A DNA stretch of 64,000 nt from Phaffia rhodozyma (lineage: Eukaryota > Basidiomycota > Tremellomycetes > Cystofilobasidiales > Mrakiaceae), in contig JACGZH010000011.1 in assembly GCA_014706385.1 (NCBI GenBank), forward strand, positions 434,001-498,000, given 5' to 3'. The stretch's first letter is position 1. The number at the start of each line of letters is the position of its first letter. A model generated the notes under the pieces. That model saw nothing but the letters and a program-made list of their open reading frames with translations, had not been told where the DNA came from and ran no database searches. Positions 1 through 13,200 of the stretch are shown one piece after another. The translations under genes were made by a program, and so were the position numbers.

Positions 1-53
1 GAAGAGAGACTGATAGATTTTCGACGCCCGCGTTTCATGGTCGTCTACGGTAG

Positions 54-1666
54 CAAATGAGGTTGATTCATAACGTCCCTTTCACGTCTAGCGAGACCGA
101 ACGTTCGTCCCTTTTTTCCACTTTCACAAAGCCTAACCTGGTTTCGGAGAGAGGACTGATGAGTTGCTTGTATCTTGTAGATTATAGACAGTTGATCTTT
201 TCGAATATCGTTCATGGAATGCGTCAAATTATTGACGCAATGGACCTTTGGGAGATGAGAGTGTTGGATGTGAATCGGGTAAGTCTCCGTACCAGGCAAA
301 GGAGGAGACAGGGAGAGAAGATTAAAGAGCGAAATGACTGAACAATCTTGATTCCCATTCTCGCCTCCGTCCTTTACAGCGCAATGTGGCGATCATCGAT
401 TCTGCTCCAGATTTAGAAACAGGTCAAGCATTCCCTCTGGAATACAAAGAGCCGCTCGTCAGCTTGTGGAACGATTCAGAAGTTCAGAGATGTTACGAGC
501 GAGGGAACGAGGCATCTTTGCCTGAGAAGTAGGTTCTCTTGGTCGCGCTTTCAGTTCTCGTCGATCTGACTCAACGACTGATCGCATGCGCGTGAATCTC
601 TTGGATCCCAAAGCTTGGTCTACTACTTTCGAGAACTCGATAGGCTATTTCTTCCGGATTACAAACCTAATGAACAAGATGTCGTTCGTAGTCGAGCAAA
701 GACTACGGGGATTGCAGAAACGACGTTCAAAATTGGAGAACTTGTTGGTGCCTTTTTCTCTTTCTTTTATTTGTTTTTCTTTTAGTAGAAACTCATTGGA
801 CTGACAGTCGATCATTTTATATTTTCAACTTGAATGCGTGGTTAGAATTACTCAATGTTTGATGTCGGTGGTCAACGGTCCGAGAGAAAGAAATGGATTC
901 AGTGCGTCAGCCAAATCACGTCTTTTCTTTAAAGTTGTATTGAAGCTCAATTGCATCTTCATTGTCTCCTTCTTCTTCTCCTCGTGATAGTTGCTTCGAG
1001 AACGTGACCGCCATCTTGTTCTTAGTCGCTGTCTCTGGATATGACCAGTGTCTGGTTGAAGATAGGGATTCGGTGAGAGAGTTTTGCTTCTTGCTTTGAT
1101 GCCCGGCCTGGAATGAACGAATGCTAATTTGCGCTAATTCACCTACTAGAATCAAATGCAAGAAGCGTTGATGCTGTTTGACTCTATCTGCAACTCTCAA
1201 TGGTTTCTTCAAACGTCGATCATTCTGTTTCTGAATAAGGACGATCTGTTTCGAGAAAAAGTCAGGGGGCCTAGCTTGATCAGGGACTACTTTCCTGATT
1301 ACCAAGGACCACCGAATGATTACATACAGGGAAGAGAGTTTTTTCAGAAAAAGTTTTCCAGATTAAATCGGTCATCCACCAAGGACGTCTATTGCCAGTG
1401 AGTGGACTTTTTCTTTCTTGCTGACAGAGGAGAAGAGAGAGGTTGTGTTCACTGACGTAAGATTTCCTCAATTGGCGTGCTAGTTTCACTTGCGCGGTCG
1501 ACACAAACATGCTCCGAGCCGTCATGGTCGCCGTCACTGAGTTTGTCCTCTTCGGTTCTTTCGCTCTCTTCGTATTGAACACACCTGATACTAAGTGCAT
1601 TATCTGTGCGAAAACTACGACAGTATCATTCTTCGTCGGTCATTGACAGAGTTGGCTGTACTCTAG
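54..1666 (+). CDS. G-protein alpha subunit (5' end outside window)
   Basis: Heterotrimeric G-protein alpha subunit, a membrane-associated GTPase that relays receptor signals. Exons read as 54-102, 181-278, 380-528, 614-743, 846-901, 991-1072, 1150-1397, 1484-1540 and 1624-1666; phases agree at every junction. The P-loop exon lies upstream of the window, so 1-53 is probably intron. Visible motifs: QMRLIHNVPFTSSE (alpha1), switch I RSRAKTTG with the catalytic Arg, switch II DVGGQRSERKKWIHCFE, NKxD box FLNKDDLF, and a TCAV box where TCAT is usual. The last intron has a GTTTGT donor; splicing gives the normal-looking C-terminus TDIILRRSLTELAVL, whereas reading through gives a non-homologous tail. 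The C-terminus has no cysteine at -4, so it lacks a pertussis-toxin-type site. Which Galpha class it belongs to cannot be told from this fragment. Confidence 0.95.
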
Positions 1667-2730
1667 ACGTTCATTTCGGTTCCTCTCTCTTTCTCTTGCC
1701 CATTTGTTCTTCTCTATTGTAGTTCTAATTGTTCAACACGCTCATCCATCCTGTCCATCGGCCCCCTTTTGCATCTGCACTTCCTCCTCAATGATCTCTC
1801 CTTTCCTCTCCTCTCCTCTCTCTTTTTCTTTATTCTGTTCCACCTTATCGCTCTGCCCCTGTACGGGATTATTCTATTCATTCGTCCTTATATACAAATA
1901 CTTACTCATCAGGCGCAGATAACTTATGTGTTTACGTAATCCTGCCATTTCGGCATCGTTGTGACTTTTTTTGGTGTGTTTGTTTAAGAACGGCGGCTTG
2001 ATTACAAAAATGCATTAGAAAGGATTGTAGTTCCGGCCGAAAAAGGCGTAATGACGAAAGAAGATAGGAGAACTCACCAACAAACACTAGAGAAGACTAG
2101 AAAAGATTTGTAATGAAAAATTAACAAACGTGCGTCCATCACGTTCTCTCCCTTCTCTTTTCTTCCCTCTCGCCCATCTCTGTGTTCTCTCCTTCTCGCC
2201 CTCACACGACACCTGTTCTCCGTTATCTCCCATTCGCCTCAACAACAAAGACTCACATCCAACATGCTCGTCCGACCGCTTGTCTCGAATTTTTAATCAA
2301 ACCCGAAAAAGAAGAAGAAGAAAGAAAACAGAAGAAAGAACAGACCAGAACAGAACGATTACCTTCACTTTCCCTTCAAGACCTCTCTAGCTTTTCCAAA
2401 ACCCGACACCTTGCTCTATATCGCCTCTTTCGCTCGTCTGGATCTCTCTTTTCCTCATCCTTTCGAGCCCGGAACCTTAAAAGAAGGCTCCGTTCCTATC
2501 TCTCTTTCTTCTCATCTACAAAGTCGTTCGATCACTCCTTCTTTTCTCCTCCCTATCGCTCTCTTGGCTCCATCTTTGGACGTCAGCTCCTCTCCGGCTT
2601 CTCATCCCTAACCGATTAGTCCCGTTTCGCTCGCCCGCTCACTTCGGCCAACCACGTCACGTTCTCACCCCTCCGTTTCCTTGTCGTCCTATCCCACTCG
2701 TCCTCTTCTTTCTTCTCCTAAAAGTTCATC
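1667..2730. other. Spacer: Galpha 3' region and Nudix gene 5' region
   Basis: About 1.06 kb without a supportable gene. The second half (about 2130-2720) is strongly pyrimidine-rich on the plus strand, as expected of a promoter and 5' leader for the gene starting at 2731. The open frames here (for example 2182-2619) are Ser/Phe/Arg-rich translations of CT-rich DNA with no recognisable motif. Confidence 0.6.
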
Positions 2731-3859
2731 ATGTCCGCCTACTCTTCTGCCTACTCGTCAGCTTCGGATGACGGGTCGTGGACACCAGCCGCTTACCACG
2801 GGATAGCTAAAGTCAGAGGCACCGAGGAAAACAAGCGGATGGTGTGCTGTGCGATCCCTGTAGGTCTTTTATGTCTTTTTTTTTCTCTCCTTCTTTCTAG
2901 AATCCCTTCTTCTGTTGATTCGCTGACTGCCCGATCTCTTCTGGTCTCCTCTGTCTTTCTCAAAGTATGATTTGAAGACGAAGAACATTCTCTTGATCTC
3001 TTCACGGGTACGACCTCCCAACCTTTCTCTTCGTTGCCTCATTCTGGCTCTGCTATGTTTCCTTTGCTCGCCCCGAGCCTTGCCTTAACGCCCACCCTTC
3101 TTTTTTTTCCCTCCTTATCCACCCTTTGTTCTGTCCCTCGCTCGCTCCTTCGTATGGGCCATGTTCTTGGATCATCAGAAAAAGGCAGGATTGTGGACTT
3201 TGCCTAAGGGTGGAAGAGAAGAAGGAGAGGCCTTGCCGGCGGCAGCGTTGAGAGAAGCTTGGGAAGAGGTTAGTGGTTCTTTACTTCTTTTTAGCGTTGC
3301 TCCTCCATTGTCTTAAGCGTAGGACCGGTCTGACTGGGGATTCGAATTTTTATTCACCTCATAGGGTGGTGTGAGAGGATACATCATGACGGAAGAGTGT
3401 ATAGTGAGTGACTCTTTCAAGTCATCTCTCATGTTCAACTCTAAGCTCAAGCTCATCGTCTTTGCTGGCTTTCTTTGAACAAAATGTAGCGTGAGATCGC
3501 AACGGCCAGAACGAGGATTCATTTCTTCCCGCTTCAGGTGTCAGGTCTCTTGGAATCTTGGCCGGAAGATACGAGAGAACGAGAATGGGTAACGGTTGAG
3601 GAGGCTATCTCAAGAACATGTCAGTCTACTTTTTCTTCACATATACTATACGCATACAACCACCCTGCTATGGCCATCTGACCCTATTCGTCCGGATCTG
3701 AATTGCAATTTGACAGACTGGAGACCGGAACAGGCTGAAGCGTTAACGACATTCTTGGAGTGGCGGGATCAGCTACTAGGCGAGAACGATCAGGCCGAGG
3801 ATGTGAGCACGCCGAATGGGGAGCAAATTCCGCTCGCGCTATCTGCAGGACGGGCTTGA
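2731..3859 (+). CDS. Nudix hydrolase, diphosphoinositol-polyphosphate phosphohydrolase-like
   Basis: Small Nudix hydrolase of the DIPP/Aps1/Ddp1 type, which in fungi and animals cleaves diphosphoinositol polyphosphates and diadenosine polyphosphates. Exons: 2731-2859, 2966-3007, 3179-3268, 3365-3403, 3490-3619, 3717-3859, giving 190 aa. The Nudix box reads GGREEGEALPAAALREAWEE then GGV, matching G-x5-E-x7-RE-U-x-EE-x-G-U; the box is split by the intron at 3269-3364. Upstream residues KKAGLWTLPKGG and downstream RIHFFPL fit the fold. The start is the first ATG after the pyrimidine-rich leader. The C-terminal 50 residues are acidic and not obviously conserved. Substrate is inferred from family resemblance only. 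Confidence 0.88.
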
Positions 3860-5053
3860 TCGACTCCGTTCTTTTGTTCTTCTCTTCCCTTACTTTTCTT
3901 GTTCGTAAGTGATGCTGTTCTTCTGCTTTGTGTTTGCATCTGTTCATGATTGTATGCCTTGATCTGATTATGTTTCCCCGTATGGCGTTTTGCATCCAGA
4001 TGAACATCGTCCGTTCTTTTTCTTTTCGGAAGAGGGCTCACCATGCCTGCCTACCTACCACATCCTCTTCTTTTTATCTGTTCTTCCCGCATGTAGTTTT
4101 TTTCTCCTTCTCTCTCTCGTCTACAAACCACTACTCGATCTCGCTTGTTGTGTCTCTCTCTCTCTTCTTTATCTCCTCTTTCCAATCTGCTTTGTATACC
4201 AGACAAACCATTCTTGTCAAAACTACCCCTTGCTGTTTTATCCGTCTTTGCTGACTTTTCTCTCTCTCTTTATTTACCGATCTGTGTCGTCTCATTCACC
4301 GCTTGTCGTCTATCTCACTTCTTTCAATTTTTCTCTTGGTCCATATTCCTTGTTTGACGAAGTCTCTTCCTTCTACTTCGAGCATCTTCATATATATATA
4401 TCACTCTTCGTGCTCGTTCGTCCTGATCGTCCGACCAACTTGTCGTCTGAGCATTCCTTTTTTTTTTACCTGACTGGCTCGCTCGAGTCTGAATCTCACA
4501 TGTTCTTTAGCCCCGACTAGAGAATGAATATTCTTAGATTAATCCGAAACATTCCTGTTAGACCTCAATCTCTTTTGTTTCGTTTTTGTTCTTGATCTAT
4601 CTCATTGGAATCACGGATTGATGACGCTGATGTCACCTTTCTCATGAGGGGTTTATTAGCGGACCAAATGCGTGTGTCGAGAACAAGACATTTTCATCTT
4701 CGTTCTGTCAAAAGATACGACCTCGATAGCTTAGCCTCCTTCCTTGGTATGAGACAAAGATTAGATGATGGACTTGTCACACCGTTCACCAGATAAAAAC
4801 GTTCGACTCTCGGATGAACGAGGATGGACGGACGAGAAGTAAACACCGTCGGACGGGAAATCGCACTTGTCCGAAGTTTCTGATCTCTTTCTCCGTCCAT
4901 CACATTCCTCTCTCGAGTCCTTTCCTTGGTCATTGGTCTTCTATTGAGTCTCTACCAGAGAAAACAAAGGCATCATCTTCTCGAAGTATCGCCCAAAAAA
5001 GCAAACGACACGCAAACGAGTGTTCTAGGAATAGTGAGGGAAAGAAAAGAAAG
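3860..5053. other. Spacer between Nudix gene and VPS39
   Basis: About 1.2 kb, T/C-rich, with short CT runs near 4150-4180 and 4260-4275. No coding frame with recognisable sequence was found. The VPS39 reading frame stays open upstream of its chosen ATG as far as 4814, but that stretch shows no conserved sequence and is most likely 5' leader. Confidence 0.5.
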
Positions 5054-8000
5054 ATGCCTCCGTTCTCGGCTGTTCCTATAATCGAAGGGTTCAAAGACAA
5101 GATCGACGCTGTCTTTGCCCAAGGTTCGTCTCCATCTACTCCTCTCTTTCATCCTCCCTTGACTCTTTCTCTCTCACAGATACTTGACGTCAATCACGAA
5201 AGCTGATTGATCTTGGACTCGTTGGTCGATATGTCACATTGGGGAATTCAGGGGAAAAGTTGTTCGTAGCTCATGGGTCGGGCAGCTTGAGCGTGTATGA
5301 AATTGATCAACAGACTGGTCAGTCCTTCTTGACGCCTCTCGTCCTTTCAACACTCTTCTCCCTTCCTGATAGGGAGCTGAGTGAAACTTGTTTTTTTTTA
5401 AAATTTCAAAAGATGAGAGTGAACCGAAAGCAACGTTGGTAGAGACAAAGAAGGGGCTGAGTAGAAGGGCAATCGATCGACTTGGGTTTATTCGAGAAAT
5501 CAACAGTCTTGTTGTCCTCTCCGGTTAGTGCTTCGTCTCTCCTCGATTTTGAGTTCATATACTATCAGAAAGGAGGAACCGGGGCACGCGCTGATTCATC
5601 TCTCATGATGTGATGTAATGTGATGACAACAGATGGAGTGGTCTCATTGTATGACCCTCAATCGTTCGCCCTACTATCCGTCCTTCCTCAAGTTCGACAA
5701 GCACAGACGTTCGCCATCCATACCTCTGTTTCCTTACCCTCATCCACCCCAGCCGGCTCAACCGATCCAGAAGAATCAATCCCCAAGTTGATAACCACGC
5801 TTCTAATCGGACTGAAGAAACGCCTTTTGGCGTTCACCTGGACGGACGGCACATCGTCCACGCCTGTACCGCTCTCGCTCGCTTTACCTCACTCACCGAG
5901 AAGTATCGCTTTTGTCTCGCCGAACAGGGCAATATTGGCATACACACTATCAGATCAGTGTCTAATCGCGCTTGACCCATTAGGCGTTATTCTTGGAGAC
6001 CTTCCGCTGAGTTCGACAGATGAGTCAAGAGTTGGACAGTCTGCACAGCCGACGGGAGCTGATAGCAAGAGCGTGGTCAGCGGGCTGGGAAGTTTGAGTC
6101 TGGGAGGGATGGGTGGAATGGGTGGATATATGGGTCTAGGAGGCAATAAAGCTAGACCGGAACTCGTTAGAATCGAAGAAGGCGAGGTTTTAGTCTGTAG
6201 AGAGGACGTAGGCGCGTTCTTTGGACAAGAAGGAAAGATCAGTAGGGACAAGGATCTCCTTTGGACCATCTCCCCGGATGAATTAGGTGCGAAGGGAGAC
6301 ATAATCTCCTCCTTCCGTGAAAGAGAAAATTAAGCTGACTCTTGGATTTTGATCTGTTGTATTCGATACAGTCTACGCGAAACCTTTTCTTTTGTCTCTA
6401 AATCCACCACCCCCGACATCACTCCTTACCTCGGCCTCTTCGAACACTACCTCATCCGAACCCCAACAAACGACGACTCTGATCCAGATCCGTTCTTCTC
6501 CGACATTAACGCTAACCCAGACGTTGAGCTTACCTCTCGCTTCATCCACTCCGTCTACCGCGCATTACACCCTTCATCATTTGACCCCCTCGTCCTCGGC
6601 CTCGTCACAGACGGCACCGCTGAAACCGCCGTTGTTCGTGGTGAGCACCCCGGTGGAGAGGGCGGTCTTGGCAGCCGAAGGTGGTAGCAAGATCTGGTGT
6701 TTGACGATGAAGAAGATGGGGGACGTGTTGGATGACATGTTGAACGAAGGACTATACGAAGAGAGTTTGAAGATACTGGAAGGCGTGGACGAACGTTCGC
6801 TTCACAACAAGGTCTGTTTCGCTTCTTCAGATAATAAGAAAATTATCCGTAGGCTCCTGAGACGCAAGAAGATGGTCCTAATTCATCAGTCTCTCTCAAT
6901 CTGCTCGCTTTCAATGCTTAGAATTCTCGTCGAATCCGTTTGGAAACGCTTTGTGCGCTAGAAACGTTCCGTCAGAACAGCTCGCTTCCTCTATCGACCC
7001 CTTCTCCAGCGCAGATGGCTATTGAGACATTTCTTCGACTGGATATCAATCCAGCAAAAGTGATTGCCTTGTTTCCAGAGATCATCAGCGGTCGACTAGC
7101 CACACCTGAAGACCAATGGGTTGAACTGTTCGGTGGCCCAAAGACCGTCACACCTGTGGTGGCCTATCTCGATTCAGAAGCAGAGAGCGTAAAGATAGAA
7201 CATGGTTCTGTCTTGGCGGGAGCTGTCGGTGGGGTCGAATCGGCTGGAAAGAAAATGTTGGGGGCGTTGGGAATAGGAGGTCTGAAGTCAACTACCATGG
7301 TTGCTCCTGGTGCTGGGGGCGGAAACTCAGAGACCCAGAGTTTGACTGGAAGCGTGTATAGCGAGCCGAAAATGACGATAGAAGACAAGAGGAAGGAAAA
7401 GGAGGATGCAGGTACATTCGTTTGGTCTCTCTAGTTGGCTTCGTTTCCCGTTGTCCCTCTCGACATTCAAACTGATGTGTTGAGGTGTTTTCTTTTCCTC
7501 CTGATTCCTCGCCGATTCAAGCCAAACGCAAGGCGACATACGAAGCCTTGTTTCATTACTTGTCTGACCGTCGACAGAAAGTTCTTGGCGCACTATCCTC
7601 CATCCCGCCTTCGACTCTAAGTCCCCTCGAAACAAATCTGCCTCCACTCTCAGCTGTGTCAAAAGATGAACTCTACACTATTCCTTCAACCCCAGTTTCG
7701 AGTCTTACGCCTGAACAGGTCTATCGGGTCGCTCAACTGGTAGACACGGCATTGTTCAAGAGTTATATGGTCGTCAGGCCGAGCTTGGTAGGTAGTTTGT
7801 GTAGGCTCTCAAACTTTTGTGAAGTTACCGAGGTCGAAGAACAGTTGAAGGAGAAGAAGGTTTGTCAATTTTTTCCTCTCTCTGTTAAGTCTTGTTGTCG
7901 GCATGTTACTGAGACGCACAATTTGTTTAATAATCGTTGAATCGTTTCTCGTGTAGAAATATTCCGATTTGATCGATTTGTACCGAACTAGGAAAAATCA

Positions 8001-9814
8001 CGAGAAGGCTTTACATCTACTACAAGAGTTGGTTATTTGTGTTTAGAAATCGGTTGCGCAAGACAACTTGGACCTGAACTCATAGCTTCTTTTCCCGTCT
8101 GATTACCACGACTCTTGATCAGGCTGAGCGAAGAGGAAGCAGACCTAGATGACAAGCTTGAGCCTATCGTCCGATATCTCTTAGCATTAGGACCGAAGTA
8201 CATGAACTTAATATTCGAAAGTTCAAAGTGGGTTTTTGACAAAGATTTCGATCATGCCATGAAGGTACGACATTCCGTATTAGAGACCCTCTCTTTCAGG
8301 ATATGTGTCTTCAGTTGTCAATGAACGTTTGGTTTTTTGGACAGTAGATCTTCAAGTCCGATCCCGACACCGTGGAGCAACTTCCTCGACGAGACGTTCT
8401 TCAGTTCTTAGAAAAGATCAGTCCTAGAGCAGAAACCACATACCTGGAATACATTACTCAACACTTGGAAGAGAACAATAATGACTTCCATGATCGACTG
8501 GCAGAATTGTATCTGGATGAAGCTAAGAGAGCATCGAGGGAGCCGGGGAAGGGTGAGATTTCTCTTTCTTTTCATTGCGCTTCTATCTTTGGAAAGACTT
8601 TCATAGGTTTACGCTCCTTTGAGATGCTCATTTTATTTTGTTCCTGTTTCCTCTTGAAAAGCTGGATTTGAGGTTGCGTATGAGAGAGCATTGCAGTTCC
8701 TTAAGACGTCAGAACGATACCGTGCTGGACACATCCTTCGTCTTCTGCCTGATGACGGTAAGCAGATCTTTTGCGTTCCCTTCCGACCCGGTTGTGTTGA
8801 AAATCGATGAATCATATCTGACCGTTCGTTCTTTCCTTTTCGTTCTATAGAATTATTTGAAGCTCGGGCTGTCCTCTTGGGTCGACTTGGGAATCACGAG
8901 AATGCACTCCAGATATACGTTCACCGATTGGAGGATTACAAGAAAGCCGAAGAGTTCGTCCTTTCCTCCGCTTGAAGTCTTTCCTACATAATCACTTGCT
9001 GAGGTCCATTTGATGGATATTTACTCCTCCTTCAAAACAGATACTGCGTCCGAACATACTTATCCAACCCCTCATCCCCCGTGTTCCTTGTCCTCCTTCG
9101 GATCTACCTTATTCCTCGTGCCCCAACGGATAAGCCTCTGATACCACCAGCGCTTTCCTTGATCGCTAAACATTCGACTAAACTGGAACCTTTAGAAGTG
9201 ATCGAGATTTTACCTCCGATGCTGACGATGAAAGACGTTCATTCGTTCTTCCTTAGAACACTTAGAGACTCAAACGCTCAGAGGAACGAAAAGCTGGTGT
9301 TGAGAGAAGTTATGAAATGTAGGGAGGAGCAGATCGATTGGAGGTTGATGAAGTTACAAGATAATCGAGTCAGGATCTCGGATACCAGGGTGTAAGTGTC
9401 TTTCATTCTCCTTTTCGCCTTTCTTCTCTCCTTTCTCCTTTCTTCTCTCCTTTCTCCTTTCTTCTGAACAAGGAAAAAGGGAGTGGGTCATCAAATAACT
9501 CGGGCAATCAAACTGATGGGGCTGGTTACGGTAATCAAAAAATGGATGACTCCCCGGAGTAGATGCCCGCAATGCAAGAAACGACTAGGGAACTCTGTCA
9601 TTGCCGTCCATACACCTCTCGGTGAAGTCACTCATCTTCACGTATGTCCAACCTATTCTTGCTCCTTCTCTTTCTCTTTCCTACCTCTTCTTGTTCCTTT
9701 GATCTGTAAAGATCGTCTGGTTATTCACAAGATCTGATAATTGGGACTCCTTGACTTTAGTGCAAAGATGCGTTCTCCCTCAAACTTAGGAATAGAGTCC
9801 AAGAAAGCATATAA
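5054..9814 (+). CDS. VPS39: HOPS/CORVET-type tethering subunit VPS39/Vam6
   Basis: Vam6/Vps39 family protein, a HOPS subunit that tethers membranes at the vacuole/late endosome with Rab7/Ypt7. Fifteen exons: 5054-5123, 5252-5317, 5413-5523, 5633-6286, 6372-6811, 6922-7411, 7522-7859, 7957-8027, 8123-8264, 8348-8552, 8662-8757, 8851-8953, 9041-9391, 9473-9641, 9761-9814; these sum to 1,119 aa in frame. The N-terminus (FSAVPIIEG, then GEKLFVAHGSGSLSVYEID) begins a CNH beta-propeller. The middle has RPSLVGSLCRL and KYSDLIDLYRTRKNHEKALH, typical of the Vps39 domain 1 and clathrin repeats. The C-terminus has the Vps39 domain 2 zinc-like motif CPQCKKRLGNS with a later CKDAFS, the last Cys joined across the final intron. 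Intron 13 carries a CT-rich tandem repeat. Confidence 0.93.
9421..9463 (+). repeat. CT-rich tandem repeat in VPS39 intron
   Basis: Two near-perfect copies of a roughly 20-nt unit, CTTCTCTCCTTTCTCCTTTC, sit just before the 3' splice site of the 9392-9472 intron. It probably acts as the polypyrimidine tract. It is a simple local duplication, not a mobile element. Confidence 0.7.
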
Positions 9815-10232
9815 CCCCTTTCTCTCGTTGATACATTATGTATAATTCCCTGATTTGGAAAGACAACGCGCTCATGAAAGGGGATCCCGATTGTATTTCC
9901 CGGATTAAAAAGAGTAACGTCATTCACAATCATAGTCACACAAGAAGAGAAACCTAGAGACCGAGAACGATCGACAAGAGAACAAAATAGAAGTCGAGGA
10001 AGGATTTTTTTACAACCGACCAACCGAGCGCTCGGTCACACCGGGTGACTTGCCAGGCATCGAACGATATACGAAATAATCAGGATTATGGATTAAGGGT
10101 AACAGAAACAAGAAGAAGGAGAATAGACTCGTCGAGAGTTGAGTAAGTGTTAAGAGTAACCGAGAGTCAAGACGATATGAGAGAGAGAATAAGTGAAGCA
10201 GTGAAATGCTTCAAGACAAAAAAAAGAACTGA
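9815..10232. other. Convergent spacer VPS39 / RasGAP
   Basis: About 420 bp between the stop codons of two convergent genes, so it holds both 3' untranslated regions. It is A/G-rich towards the right end, with a GA-rich stretch around 10100-10190. No gene or structured element was recognised. Confidence 0.6.
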
Positions 10233-13200
10233 TTATCTCCGCTTGACAAACATCTTGTTCAAGAGGGCCAAAACTTTCGTTACGTCCAACTGGACGTATT
10301 CGAGGTCTAGGAAATGATTGTTTTCTCGTTGCTGTTTCCGCGGAACGAGATGAAATCGATAAGATTCACCTGGGCGAACGGATGGAATCCCAAGATTGAA
10401 TGGAGGACTAACCTTTTCCAATAAATCATCCAGCCCAAGATCCATCTCCAGGATGGCCTTGTCTCGACCTTTGTAGTGAAGTCCAATGAGGAACGTGCCT
10501 GGCGATGGCGAAGCGATGTTAAAGTATATGTTTGCTCGACTGATACAACACAGAGAGAAAAGAGAAAGGATCAGCATAAGAGAGTCAACAGTCTATGCTC
10601 AAGGGGACGAAAAGAAAGCGCTCACCGGTTATCGGGAACGTTGCTATCCAAAATGATGCCTTCCTTTTCAAATTGAGCATGCGTGAATCGATAAGGCCCT
10701 AACGCCTGAGTTTTCGGTGCCCTCTTATCTTTACCACCTACGGCAGTGACACCAACAGGGGTTGTTCCCTTGTCTTTTGCACTCGTCGCTCGAACGTTTT
10801 GAAGATAACTTTTGTACTGTTCGAGTTGCGAGCGAAGGTAGCTTTGAATGAGTGGACCAAAATGAGTGAGATAAGGTATCGACTCTTGCCTAAGTACGAC
10901 AAAAATATCTTACTTGTTGTGGTCGCCGATCGTCTTGTAAACAGCATCGAGCGAAGCAGACTCTGCCACCACCTTTTCCTTCATATTTCCTAAATGGACG
11001 AGTTCGGCCGACACTTCCTCCTGCATGATTCGGTAGTTGTCTTTACTGTCCAGCACCTTCAGCTCTTCCAGCTCTCTTAACATCTCCTTTACTTTGATCC
11101 CTTTCCTAACAAGTTGTCCGTCCTTTGCTGTCGCTGCCTTATCTGCCAGACTCGCCAGATTAATCGGTCTTCGGTCCGCCAGATGAGGGATCGATCGAAT
11201 AAGTTGAACAAAGATCGATTTAGTTTCTTGGAAGAGGATGTCATTCTTAGTGACATTCGAGTCAGACATTAATTGGGTTGCTATGTCCTGAACGGGAGTT
11301 TCCCATCGAGAAAAGAGCGCCAGGTCGACCGCTCGGTTCTCTTTTCGAGGAACTTGGGGCGGAGCAGGTCCTAGCTCGGCCAGACATAACCGGAGATGCG
11401 CATTGTCGCTCGGAGCCTAGAGTCCGAAACAGAAGGGGAGAAGATATGCAACAATACAACAAAAGGATATTCTCAATGCCAGATTACTAGATAAATATAA
11501 GAAGAGCATGTAGGACAGACTAACCAAGGTGTCGATATGTTTGAGTAGGTAATCTTGAGTGACGTAAAGTTCATTGAGGGTTATGTTGATTCGAAGGTCC
11601 TTCTTTGACATCGTCAGATATTGATCCATCTATGTTTAATTTATTTTCCGATCCCAGTCAGCGCGTCTCGTAAGGAAAGATAGAAAGTGATAAGAGAGAA
11701 AGAAATGAGGACACGGCCTTACCTCCAGGTTTTCATAAAAGTCTCCAACATCGCACAGCTCGTTCAGGAACTTGTTGATCCGCGCCTTATTTGACTCGAC
11801 GAACGGGTTGAGGGTCATCATGTAGGCCTCCTTTGCGTACGATGGTTTGTTTGCGAGATTCTGCAACATCTTTGCAATCTGTGATTTAGGCGAAGGAGGG
11901 GAGAAAATTCGATAGAACGGAAAGGAAGCAGAAAGAAAATATGTTAGTATCAAGGTTGCAAAGAGGAGGTATGCGAGAAAGAGGGACGAAACGAGTGTCA
12001 ATGTACGACGGGGGTGCTTTGCTGGTACCCCATCGACGAGCATGTATGCTTGAGGCGTGACGATTGCTGGATTGATGAACCGAAGGAAAAAAAATCCACC
12101 GATGAGAGAACAAATTGAGAAGTCCATAACATCTGGGTATTTTCTCTACAAAATTTCTCGACGAAAAGTATCAAAGAACAAAATCTCATTTCAGTATGAT
12201 GTTTGCCTTACGCGCCCCCGAACGAATGGTTGATGACACTGTAATGTGATACGGACCCTGGTAAGACTTCGAATCTGTTTGCAGATCCATCTGATCCCGT
12301 AAGGAACCATGTCCAGACTGTCGATGATGGTCGATAAGAATGAATCGGCGATTTCGATCAACATCGCCGTTCTAGGTCGAATGATCCCTTGAACGTCTGG
12401 GTTGGCAGCCGCAATCTCCTGAGAGACTCCTCGCGGAAGACCTTCGGGAAGGGAACCGTTGTCCTCTTCGATTTGTGAGATCATTTGCTCATACACCTTC
12501 AAGTTGCAACATAGACGTAATTAAGTATCTATATCTCAAGGAACGGACACGTACAGATTTGACTTACTTTTAGTGGGTTGATCTCTACATTCAAATCTCT
12601 ATGTTCAATCAGACTGTTGATTCTCTCGGACAGAACACTTTTCAAATAACTCTGCCCGGGTCCTCGTCGGGTGTAAGTCGTCATCATCCTAGACACTGGA
12701 GTATTAGCTCGAAGGAGGGAGCCAAACTCTGTCGATGTTTCAAACTGGGCGGAGAGAACCGACTGATGGGAGGATTCAAGGAAATATGAGAACAGATCAA
12801 ATCGCGTCAGTCGTAATATCTTCAAAAGATATAATGTGGAGAGGGAAGCTCTTTCACCTGAAACATCGTCAGCAAGAGGTGCTCCTCTCGACTCTCATAC
12901 TGGTTTCCGTAAAGTGTGAACATCACTGTCTGTAACAGAATGTCGATTTCTGCCATGGAAATCAATCGACAGAGCGAGGCGATATGTCTCGGTTCCGCTT
13001 GGAGTAGGAAAAACAGGTTACCGTATGCCTGTATGTCAATCGCCGTGTGATGAGAAGATGGACAAGCGCGAAAATATGTAAGAGAGGAAGGATGTGTTTA
13101 TAAGTTTGGTTGGCGTACGCGAAGCTGACAAGGGGTACGGGTTCATTCCTCAAAGAGGGATACGTACCGTCAGTCGTTTATCGTCCAGATGCTGCACATC

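Noticed and set aside
3928..4520. Overlapping plus-strand frames after the Nudix gene
   Set aside because: Ser/Phe/Leu-rich translation of T/C-rich DNA without motifs or splice context.
4814..5053. N-terminal extension of VPS39 by about 80 residues
   Set aside because: The frame is open but the stretch is basic and low in conserved sequence; family members begin at the FSAVPIIEG region.
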